Source: DATLFA01 sp039934635
GTDB taxonomy: Bacteria > Actinomycetota > Acidimicrobiia > Acidimicrobiales > WLNW01
Assembly (NCBI GenBank): GCA_039934635.1
Contig: JBDTLT010000252.1
Location: 1-7,714 of the forward strand
Length of the DNA stretch: 7,714 nt
Reading direction: 5' to 3'
The notes under the pieces were generated by a model that saw nothing but the letters and a program-made list of their open reading frames with translations, made no database searches and was not told the origin of the DNA. Positions within the stretch are counted from its first letter, which is position 1; every line of letters starts with the position of its first letter. Shown piece by piece: positions 1-6,817 of the stretch. Both the position numbers and the translations under genes were made by a program.

Positions 1-10
1 CACGGTCGTG

Positions 11-16
11 GAGGAG
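11..16 (+). promoter_or_regulatory. Strong ribosome binding site of otsA
   Basis: GAGGAG lies seven bases before the ATG at 24, close to the ideal Shine-Dalgarno sequence and spacing. It supports ATG 24 over the in-frame ATG at 90, which has no purine-rich site ahead of it. The remaining leader is too short to show a promoter. Confidence 0.85.
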
Positions 17-23
17 TCCAGTA

Positions 24-1472
24 ATGACGATCATCGACCTGCGTAACTCCGATGGGGTGGTACTCACGCCGGACAGTGACGCGGCGCCCATGAGCTCCGC
101 TCCGCTCGTTTCGGACTTCTTGGTGCTGGCCAACCGCTTACCCGTCAGCTTTGCCGACGGCGAAGCGGTGCGCAGCCCCGGTGGATTGGTGGCGGCGCTG
201 CTGCCGGCCCTGTCTGCCGGCAACGGCGTGTGGATCGGCGCATCGGGCAGTCTCGGCGCCGACATCGTGCCCACCGAGTACGAAGGTGTGCGGCTGCGCG
301 ATGTCCCGATTGCACCGAGTGACATCGACGATTATTACGACGGTTTTGCGAACAACACGCTGTGGCCCCTCTATCACGACGCCATCCGCAAGCCGACCTT
401 CAACAAGGCCTGGTGGGATGCGTACGTGCGGGTCAATCACGCGTTCGCGTCGGCTGCGGTCGAAGCCGCGTCGCCCGGCGCCATGGTGTGGATCCACGAC
501 TACCACCTGCAGTTGGTCCCCGAAATGTTGCGAGCGCGGCGCCCCGATCTGCGCATTGGGTTCTTCCTCCACATCCCGTTCCCGCCACAAGAGCTGTTCA
601 TGCAGCTGCCGTGGCGCAAAGAGATCTTGCGGGGCGTACTCGGCTCCGACGTCGTGGGCTTCCAAGAGCCGACCGCCGCGGCCAACTTCCGCCGCCTGGC
701 CCGACTCGTCGGCGCCAATGGTCGCGGCCATTCGTTGAACTACGACGGGCGCGTCGTGCAAGTGGGCGCCTTCCCCGTGTCGATCGACCTCGAGCCATTC
801 GAGACGTTGGCGTCGTCGCCGGCGGTTCAACAGCGTGCCATCGAGATTCGCCAGGGTCTTGGTTCGCCGGAGCACGTGCTCCTCGGTGTCGATCGCCTCG
901 ACTACACCAAAGGCATCGACCTACGGCTGCGCGCCTTCCGAGAACTGCTCGAAGAAGGCGTGCTCGACCCGCAGAAGGTCGTCATGGTGCAGATCGCGGT
1001 ACCCAGCCGCGAAAATGTGCACGACTATCTGTGTCAACGGGAGATCGTCGAGCGTATGGTTGGCGAGATCAACGGCTCATTCGCTCGCGTAGGCACGACC
1101 CCGGTGCACTATCTACACCGCTCGATTCCTATGGAAGAGCTGGTGGCCCTGTATTGCGCGGCCGATGTCATGTTGGTGACTCCGCTTCGTGACGGCATGA
1201 ATCTCGTTGCCAAAGAGTACGTCGCCTCGCGCGTCGATCAGGGCGGCGCGCTCGTGCTGTCCGAGTTTGCCGGTGCCGCGCGTGAGCTCGGGGCAGCGGA
1301 CCTCGTCAATCCCCACGACATCGAAGACATGAAGGTGGCGATCACCGCCTCCCTGCGCCGTAGCCGACCGCTGGCCACCCGGCGTATGCAACGGCTTCGC
1401 CACGCGGTGAAGAACCACGACGTCTACCACTGGACCGAGTCCTTTCTCGGAGCGCTTCGCGCCGTGCGGTGA
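24..1472 (+). CDS. otsA: Trehalose-6-phosphate synthase (OtsA, GT20)
   Basis: This cytoplasmic retaining glycosyltransferase joins UDP-glucose and glucose 6-phosphate to give trehalose 6-phosphate, the first step of the OtsA-OtsB route. The 482 residues fit the family. Visible signatures are ANRLP (36-40, with the N-terminal phosphate-contacting Arg38), the glycine loop SPGGL (51-55), WPLYHD (114-119), WIHDYHLQLVPEML (156-169, Asp159) and HIPFPPQELF (183-192). Further on are GVDRLDYTKGID (288-299, with the Arg/Lys pair 291 and 296 expected to hold the donor diphosphate) and LRDGMNLVAKEY (388-399, Asp390 and Glu398). About 30 poorly conserved residues precede the catalytic fold, longer than in E. 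coli OtsA; the strong ribosome binding site nevertheless supports this start. The stop overlaps the start of the next gene, which carries the phosphatase for the product, so the two are almost certainly co-transcribed and translationally coupled. Function is very secure. Confidence 0.97.
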   Translation: MTIIDLRNSDGVVLTPDSDAAPMSSAPLVSDFLVLANRLPVSFADGEAVRSPGGLVAALLPALSAGNGVWIGASGSLGADIVPTEYEGVRLRDVPIAPSDIDDYYDGFANNTLWPLYHDAIRKPTFNKAWWDAYVRVNHAFASAAVEAASPGAMVWIHDYHLQLVPEMLRARRPDLRIGFFLHIPFPPQELFMQLPWRKEILRGVLGSDVVGFQEPTAAANFRRLARLVGANGRGHSLNYDGRVVQVGAFPVSIDLEPFETLASSPAVQQRAIEIRQGLGSPEHVLLGVDRLDYTKGIDLRLRAFRELLEEGVLDPQKVVMVQIAVPSRENVHDYLCQREIVERMVGEINGSFARVGTTPVHYLHRSIPMEELVALYCAADVMLVTPLRDGMNLVAKEYVASRVDQGGALVLSEFAGAARELGAADLVNPHDIEDMKVAITASLRRSRPLATRRMQRLRHAVKNHDVYHWTESFLGALRAVR

Positions 1473-4033
1473 TGCCCGAAACGGACGCAGCACTCGACAA
1501 TCGTCTACGCGAACTTGCTCGTGCTGCGGTCCTTCTGGTCGCGTGTGATTTCGATGGAACGCTGGCGCCGCTAGTCGACGACCCGGCACGCGCGATGGGC
1601 AACCCCGATTCGGTGCGCGCCTTGCGGCTGATGGCAGGGCTACCGCACACGCATGTCGCGGTGGTTTCCGGTCGATCGCTGCGCGATCTCGCGCTGCTCA
1701 GTCGTCTGCCGAGCGAGGTCCATCTCGTCGGCAGTCACGGGTCCGAGTTCGACGTGGGCATCTCGATCGATATCGACGAGGCGGCCCGTGATCGGCTCGC
1801 CGACATCAGCCGAGAGCTCGACAAGTTGGCGCACGGTCACGACGGCATCGGCCTCGAGGTCAAGCCGGCGAGCATCGCGCTGCACTACCGCACCGCGGAT
1901 CGCGAAACGGCGTCGGCGGTTGTCGACGCCGTGCTCAAGGGGCCGGCGACGCGCGAAGGCGTCTACGTCAAACACGGCAAGATGGTCGTAGAGCTGGCGG
2001 TCGTGCACGCGAACAAGGGCGACAGCCTGCAGCGGCTGCGCCAAGAAGTCGGTGCGTCCGCCGTCTTGTATCTCGGCGACGACGTCACCGACGAAGATGC
2101 GTTCGCCACTCTGTCGGGCCCTGATCTCGGCGTCAAGGTCGGTGAAGGCGAGACCCACGCCGCGCTCCGGCTCCACGGCACCGACCAGGTTGCGCAGGTG
2201 CTCGCACAGCTCTACGAAGCGCGACGCGATTGGGTGCTGGGCACCGGCGCAATGCCCATCGAGCGTCATTCGCTGCTGTCCAACGGCAAGCACACGGCCA
2301 TCGTCAATCCGCGCGGACGCATCGTGTGGATGTGCTTTCCGCGTCCTGATTCGCCGGCGTTGTTCGCCGAGTTGGTCGGCGGTGAGCCCGCGGGATACTT
2401 CGATGTCGCGTCAGCTCGCAACGCAGTGCCGCTGGCGCAGCGCTACGTGGGCGACTCGATGATCGTGCAGACGCGTTGGCCGGGCTTCACCGTGCACGAC
2501 TACTTCGACGACCCGCCGGCCGAGCGCGAAGACCAGAACGCACCGCTGCGGCTGCTGCGCTGCCTCTCGGGCAGCGAGGTCGCGCGTGTCACGTTCGCCC
2601 CTCGACCCGACTACGCGACGGGTCCCGTCAGCCTGAGTGTCGAGCGCGACGAAGATGACCGGCCGGTCGGTCTCGTCGCGTCGGGATCCTCGCTGCCGAT
2701 CGCATTGCGGGCACCCGGTGTCGAGTGGACGCTGCGCGTAGACGGCGTGCACATGACCGCATCCGCAGAAGTAGATCTGCGCAACGGGCCCGTGTTGTTC
2801 GAGTTGCGCTGCGGCACCCGAGACCTGTCGGACGACTACTACCCCGAGTCGACACGGCGGCAGCAGGCCAAAGATTTGTGGAGCAACTGGGCGGCGAGTC
2901 TGCGGCTGCCCGCGATCGAAGCCGAAGCGGCGCGTCGTAGCGCACTCACGCTCAAAGGCCTTTGCTATCACCCGACCGGTGCGTTCCTGGCGGCCGCCAC
3001 GACCAGTCTCCCCGCGCATCTCGGCGGCGTGCGCAACTGGGACTACCGCTATGCGTGGCTCCGCGACGGCGCACTCTCGGCGCGCGCGCTCGTGCGACTC
3101 GGCAGCAACCAAGAGGCGCTGCAGTTCGTGGCATGGTTGGCGGCGGTCTTCGAGAAGGTGCCCGACGCCGATCGCATCATGCCGTTGTATTCGGTCAACG
3201 GGTCCGAGCTCGGTGTCGAAGCCGTGTTGGCGCAGTTGCCGGGGTACGCCGGCAGCCGACCGGTGCGAGTGGGCAACGCCGCGTTACACCAAGTGCAACT
3301 CGATGTGTTCGGTCCGGTGCTCGATCTGCTCTACGAGCTGTGCGAGAACGGCGTCGTGCTCGATCGCCGCCAGCTCGCGGTTGCTGACTTGATGGTCGGT
3401 GCGGTGAGCCGCCGGTGGCACGAACCCGACCACGGCATCTGGGAAGTGCGCATCGCGCCTCGCCACCATGTGCATTCCAAGGTGATGTGTTGGATGGCGG
3501 TCGATCGCGCCATCGCCATCAGCGAGCGCAGTGGGGGCAAAGCCCGCCCCGAGTGGATCACGCTGCGCGACGAGATTCGCGACGACGTGTTGGCAAACGG
3601 GTGGGACGACAAGGTCGGCAGCTTCGTCGTCGCCTACGGCGTGCCCGAACTCGACGCATCGGTATTGCAGATCGTGTCGAGCGGCATGCTCTCGGCCGAC
3701 GACGATCGGGCGCGGGCCACGCTGCGGGCGATCGAGGTGGCGCTGCGCGACGGGCCAACGGTGTTCCGTTATCGCTACGACGACGGTATCGCCGGCCACG
3801 ATTCGGGGTTCCACCTCTGCACCGGATGGCTCATCGAGGCTTACGTGCGTTCGGGCCGTCTCGACGACGCCTATGACTTGTTCAAGCAGATGTTGACGCT
3901 CGCCGGGCCCACCGGCTTGCTCAGCGAAGGCTATGACCCGCGCGCCGACCGCTCGCTCGGCAACTTCCCGCAGGCCTACTCGCACATCGCGGTCGTCGAT
4001 TCGGCCTACGCGATCTCGCGGTGGCCCGGATAG
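1469..4033 (+). CDS. otsB: Fused trehalose-6-phosphate phosphatase (OtsB) and GH15 trehalase/glucoamylase-like hydrolase
   Basis: A single 854-residue frame holds two full-length enzymes. Residues about 15-250 are a HAD-type OtsB phosphatase: CDFDGTLAPL (26-35; Asp27 the expected nucleophile, Asp29 the acid/base), VVSGRS (65-70), GSHGSE (88-93), KHGKMVVEL (168-176; Lys171) and GDDVTDEDAF (203-212; Mg-binding acids). It would convert trehalose 6-phosphate to trehalose. After a linker of roughly 12 residues, 262-854 form a GH15 protein with its beta-sandwich N-terminal domain (HSLLSNGKHTAIV, 267-279) and an (alpha/alpha)6 catalytic part: GGVRNWDYRYAWLRDG (519-534), GSRPVRVGNAA (595-605), GIWEVR (656-661; Glu659 the likely general acid), HSKVM (669-673), LLSEGYDP (817-824; Glu820 the likely general base) and GNFPQAYSH (831-839). 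GH15 includes mycobacterial trehalases and glucoamylases; trehalose is the likeliest substrate given the neighbours, but other alpha-glucosides are possible. GTG 1469 overlaps otsA by four bases; ATG 1472, overlapping by one, is an equally plausible start. No strong ribosome binding site is visible, consistent with coupling to otsA. No signal peptide, so cytoplasmic. Confidence 0.93.
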   Translation: MMPETDAALDNRLRELARAAVLLVACDFDGTLAPLVDDPARAMGNPDSVRALRLMAGLPHTHVAVVSGRSLRDLALLSRLPSEVHLVGSHGSEFDVGISIDIDEAARDRLADISRELDKLAHGHDGIGLEVKPASIALHYRTADRETASAVVDAVLKGPATREGVYVKHGKMVVELAVVHANKGDSLQRLRQEVGASAVLYLGDDVTDEDAFATLSGPDLGVKVGEGETHAALRLHGTDQVAQVLAQLYEARRDWVLGTGAMPIERHSLLSNGKHTAIVNPRGRIVWMCFPRPDSPALFAELVGGEPAGYFDVASARNAVPLAQRYVGDSMIVQTRWPGFTVHDYFDDPPAEREDQNAPLRLLRCLSGSEVARVTFAPRPDYATGPVSLSVERDEDDRPVGLVASGSSLPIALRAPGVEWTLRVDGVHMTASAEVDLRNGPVLFELRCGTRDLSDDYYPESTRRQQAKDLWSNWAASLRLPAIEAEAARRSALTLKGLCYHPTGAFLAAATTSLPAHLGGVRNWDYRYAWLRDGALSARALVRLGSNQEALQFVAWLAAVFEKVPDADRIMPLYSVNGSELGVEAVLAQLPGYAGSRPVRVGNAALHQVQLDVFGPVLDLLYELCENGVVLDRRQLAVADLMVGAVSRRWHEPDHGIWEVRIAPRHHVHSKVMCWMAVDRAIAISERSGGKARPEWITLRDEIRDDVLANGWDDKVGSFVVAYGVPELDASVLQIVSSGMLSADDDRARATLRAIEVALRDGPTVFRYRYDDGIAGHDSGFHLCTGWLIEAYVRSGRLDDAYDLFKQMLTLAGPTGLLSEGYDPRADRSLGNFPQAYSHIAVVDSAYAISRWPG

Positions 4034-4037
4034 ATCA
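4031..4037. other. Tail-to-tail junction of the two convergent units
   Basis: The TAG stop of the + strand fusion gene (4031-4033) and the TGA stop of the - strand ligase (4035-4037, read in reverse) are separated by one base. There is no room for a dedicated terminator, so transcripts from both sides must end inside, or run through, the opposing gene. The stop codons are seen directly; the transcriptional consequence is inferred. Confidence 0.9.
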
Positions 4038-5612
4038 CGCGCTGCCGTAGCGAGCGCGTAGCTCGTGTTTGAGCACCTTGCCCGCGGCATTGCGCGGTAG
4101 CGCGTCGACGATCTCGAGCTGTTCCGGCAGTTTGCGCGTGATGAGCTTGCGATCGAGTAGGTGATGGCGCAGTTCGTCGATCGTGAGCGGCGCCACGCCG
4201 GGGACGCACGCCACCACCGCGCACACGCGCTCACCACTGGCCGCGTCGGGCAGCCCGATGACGGCGACGTCGCTGACTTTGTCGTGTTCGTAGAGGAGAT
4301 CTTCGACCTCTTTGGCGCTGATGTTCTCGCCTTTGCGGATGATGACGTCTTTCAGGCGGCCGGTGATCACGACATACCCATCGGCGTCGAGATGGCCGAT
4401 GTCGCCTGTGCGAAAGAGGCCGTTCTCGTCGAACGCGGCGGCGGTGAGCGCGGCGTCGACGTAACCGACGAACATGTGCGGGCCTCGCACGCGTAACTCG
4501 CCGTCGATGCCGGGCGCCAGTACCGCACCGTCGTCACCGATGGCGACGATCTCCATGCCGTCGGCCGCCCGGCCCTCGGTGTGGGCCAACTTGTCGGGCG
4601 GGTCCCATACCGCCGACATGCCGAGCATCGCCCCTTCGGTGAGCCCGTAGCCGGCCACGATGCCGACGCCGCCCACTTCGCGCACGAGGTCATAGTGCAA
4701 CTGCCTTGGCTTGGGCGCCGCGCCACCCGGATACGCGCGCACGTGCGGGAACAGCGGCACACCGGGCTGCGCGCGCTGCGCCGCGAGATACGCCAGATGA
4801 AACGCGGTCGTGACTCCGGCGAGAGTCACGCCCTCGCGGCTGAGCGTCGGTATGGCATCGGGGTCGTTGAACGATTCGATCAGAATGATGCGACATCCGC
4901 TCATCAGCGTCGCCATCAACCAGTTGATGCCGCCGAGGTGCGCGAACGGAAACGCCAGCGCGCTGCGATCCGCGGTGGTGATCGAGAGGCGATGGCACAT
5001 CGAGTGCGTCATCGCCGCGACCGACGAATGGCGGTGCATCGCGCCCTTGGGATCGGCGGTCGTGCCCGACGTGTACATGATCCACGCGATGCGTTCGGTG
5101 TCGGAGGGCGGCGGCGGCAACGTTGCCGGGTCGCCCACCGGCAGCGGCTGCCCGCGCTCGACGATCACGACGTTGTCGCAAAATTGGCGCACCAACGCCG
5201 CGTAGTCGTAGCCGCGCCAAAGGCCGGGCACGATGAACCACTTGGTCTGCAGTTGCGCGGCGATGAAGCCGACCTCTCGCTCGCGATAGATGTTGAGCAT
5301 CGGGTTCTGCACCGTGCCGAGTCGATCGAGTGCGCCCGTGATGATGGTGGCTTCGATCCACGTCGGCAAGATCCACGACACGACGTCGCCCGACTGCACG
5401 CCGAGATCGGCGAGGCCCGCGGCGGTCTCGAGCACGCGCCGGCGATAGTCGCCGAACGTGATGCTGCGGCCGATCTCGTCGACCGCCAACACGAGAGCAG
5501 GCGTGGCTTCGGCGCGACGGTCGATGAGATCCCACAGCGAATCGCCCGTTTTGTAGTCACGAGGACCAGGCCGCTCGGGGGCTGTTCCCCGCTCGGGGCC
5601 CGCCTGGCTCAT
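4035..5612 (-). CDS. AMP-forming acyl-CoA synthetase (FadD-like or alicyclic acid-CoA ligase-like)
   Basis: A 525-residue member of the ANL adenylate-forming superfamily, complete from ATG to TGA. It would activate a carboxylic acid with ATP to an acyl-adenylate and transfer it to CoA, in the cytoplasm. Core motifs are all present: the P-loop YTSGTTADPKG (180-190), GYGLTEG (321-327), GELRVRGP (371-378), LFRTGDIG (399-406), the hinge-region GRLKD (418-422), IRKGENISAKEVE (425-437) and the C-terminal PRNAAGKVLK (506-515) with Lys512 as the expected catalytic lysine. The N-terminal region (NPMLNIYREREV, 103-114; VPGLWRGYDYAA, 128-139) recalls cyclohexanecarboxylate-CoA ligases and related actinobacterial FadD proteins, but the acid cannot be assigned. 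Its ATG overlaps the stop of the upstream acyl-CoA dehydrogenase by four bases (ATGA), indicating an operon with translational coupling; no good ribosome binding site of its own is seen. Family certain, substrate unknown. Confidence 0.93.
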   Translation of the reverse strand: MSQAGPERGTAPERPGPRDYKTGDSLWDLIDRRAEATPALVLAVDEIGRSITFGDYRRRVLETAAGLADLGVQSGDVVSWILPTWIEATIITGALDRLGTVQNPMLNIYREREVGFIAAQLQTKWFIVPGLWRGYDYAALVRQFCDNVVIVERGQPLPVGDPATLPPPPSDTERIAWIMYTSGTTADPKGAMHRHSSVAAMTHSMCHRLSITTADRSALAFPFAHLGGINWLMATLMSGCRIILIESFNDPDAIPTLSREGVTLAGVTTAFHLAYLAAQRAQPGVPLFPHVRAYPGGAAPKPRQLHYDLVREVGGVGIVAGYGLTEGAMLGMSAVWDPPDKLAHTEGRAADGMEIVAIGDDGAVLAPGIDGELRVRGPHMFVGYVDAALTAAAFDENGLFRTGDIGHLDADGYVVITGRLKDVIIRKGENISAKEVEDLLYEHDKVSDVAVIGLPDAASGERVCAVVACVPGVAPLTIDELRHHLLDRKLITRKLPEQLEIVDALPRNAAGKVLKHELRARYGSA

Positions 5613-6817
5613 CGTTGATCTCGGGGCAGACCCAACACTCGCTCCGCGACAATGTTGCGCTGGATCTCCGACGTGCCGCCGTAGATCGACTGCGACAGCG
5701 AAAAGAAGAACGACGATTGCATCGGGCTGACGGGGTAGTGGTAGATGGGCTCGCGCCGTCCGAGGCCGACGGCCGCGCGGCGTTCGTCGTCGGGACGGCC
5801 GGTGAGGATCTGCCCCGCGGGGCCGAGCAGACCGATCGCCATGTTCTGCGCGACTTTGTCGTAGTCGGTCCAGTACAGCTTGTTCATGGCCTCGAGCGCG
5901 GCGGTCTCACGCGTGTGGCGATCGTGGACGACCGCGGTGAGGATACGCAGGCTCGACATGCGCAATATCTCGACCTTGCTCCATGCCCACGCCAACTGTT
6001 GCCGAACGATGGGATCGCTCGTGCGGCCCTGTGACTTGGCGCTGACGATCATGTCGTCGAGCTCACTCTTCAGGCGCTCGTAGCTCGATGCGGCGCTCGT
6101 GCCGCGCTCGAACCCGAGGGTCGTCATTGCCACCTTCCACCCGTTGCCGACACCGCCCACCACGTTGGCATCGGGGCAACGGGCCCCACTGATCTCGACA
6201 CGGTTGAAGCCCCGCGTGCCGTCGGGCTGGGGAAGCGCGATGACTTCGATGCCCGGCTGCCGCATCGGCAGCAGGAAGAACGTGATGCCGGCATGCCGCG
6301 GCGTGACCTCGGCATCGGTGCGGGCGAGCAAGATCATGTAGTCGGAGTCTTCGGCTTCACTCGTCCAGATCTTCGTGCCGTCGATGATCCAGTCATCGCC
6401 CGAGCGAACGGCACTGGTCTGCAGCGACGCGAGGTCAGAACCGGCGTCGGGTTCGCTGAAGCCTTGGCACCACACGATCTCGCCTTTGAGGATGCGCGGT
6501 AAGAACTCGTGCTTCTGCTCTTCGGTGCCCCACTGCAGCAGCGTCGGACCGACGAGGATCTCGCCGAGTGAGGACACCCGCATCGGTGCTTTCGCCCGCG
6601 CGAACTCTTCGTTCAGCACAACTTGCTCGATGACCGACAACCCCCGGCCGCCGTACTCCTCGGGCCACGACGCGCAGACGAATCCGCCCTCGAAGAGCTT
6701 GCCGGTCCACTCGGCGAGGAAAGCTTCGCGGTCGGTGGTGCGGGGCAGGTTGTCGCGTATCCACGCACGTACTTCGGCGCCAAATGCAACCGCTTCAGGA
6801 GGGTATCGAGCGTCCAT
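5609..6817 (-). CDS. Acyl-CoA dehydrogenase (FadE-like, FAD-dependent)
   Basis: A complete 402-residue acyl-CoA dehydrogenase, the normal family length. It would oxidise an acyl-CoA to the trans-2-enoyl-CoA, passing electrons through FAD to an electron-transfer flavoprotein. Order of parts: an alpha-helical N-terminal domain (1-115) with WPEEYGGRGLS (51-61); the beta domain with the flavin/substrate motif GFSEPDAGSD (119-128) and GTKIWTS (147-153); a C-terminal helical domain ending in IYGGTSEIQRNIVAERVLGLP (378-398). At the position where medium-chain enzymes carry catalytic Glu in YEGT, this protein has Gly380; Glu237 in GFERGT (235-240) occupies the alternative base position known from isovaleryl- and long-chain dehydrogenases, so it is probably active. 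It starts 23 bases inside the upstream oxidoreductase gene and its stop overlaps the ligase start by four bases. ATG 6817 fits the family N-terminus, although only a loose purine-rich stretch precedes it. Chain length or branching of the substrate is unknown. Confidence 0.93.
   Translation of the reverse strand: MDARYPPEAVAFGAEVRAWIRDNLPRTTDREAFLAEWTGKLFEGGFVCASWPEEYGGRGLSVIEQVVLNEEFARAKAPMRVSSLGEILVGPTLLQWGTEEQKHEFLPRILKGEIVWCQGFSEPDAGSDLASLQTSAVRSGDDWIIDGTKIWTSEAEDSDYMILLARTDAEVTPRHAGITFFLLPMRQPGIEVIALPQPDGTRGFNRVEISGARCPDANVVGGVGNGWKVAMTTLGFERGTSAASSYERLKSELDDMIVSAKSQGRTSDPIVRQQLAWAWSKVEILRMSSLRILTAVVHDRHTRETAALEAMNKLYWTDYDKVAQNMAIGLLGPAGQILTGRPDDERRAAVGLGRREPIYHYPVSPMQSSFFFSLSQSIYGGTSEIQRNIVAERVLGLPRDQR

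Noticed and set aside
90..1472. A shorter otsA beginning at ATG 90
   Set aside because: It would better match the length of the E. coli N-terminus, but it has no Shine-Dalgarno sequence, while ATG 24 has GAGGAG at ideal spacing.
1640..3112. Long - strand open frames opposite the OtsB-GH15 gene
   Set aside because: They are antisense to well-supported catalytic motifs and lack recognisable protein features.
4009..4020. Palindrome CGCGATCTCGCG near the end of the GH15 coding region as a terminator for the - strand unit
   Set aside because: The stem is only four pairs around a four-base loop, with no T tract on the - strand; probably chance.
4051..4065. Small hairpin CGAGC-GCGTA-GCTCG just after the fusion gene stop, followed by TGTTTG, as a terminator
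   Set aside because: The stem is only five pairs, the T tract is poor, and it lies in the coding 3' end of the ligase. Such hairpins are expected by chance in GC-rich DNA.
3284..4237. A 317-codon open frame on the - strand crossing the convergent junction
   Set aside because: It overlaps the GH15 3' end in antisense and the ligase 3' end in another frame, and its translation shows no known fold or motif. Best explained as a GC-driven shadow frame.
4581..5618. A 345-codon open frame on the + strand spanning most of the acyl-CoA ligase gene
   Set aside because: It lies wholly antisense to a gene with every ANL motif, and its translation is rich in Arg, His and Ala without recognisable domains. 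This is typical of stop-poor frames opposite GC-rich genes.
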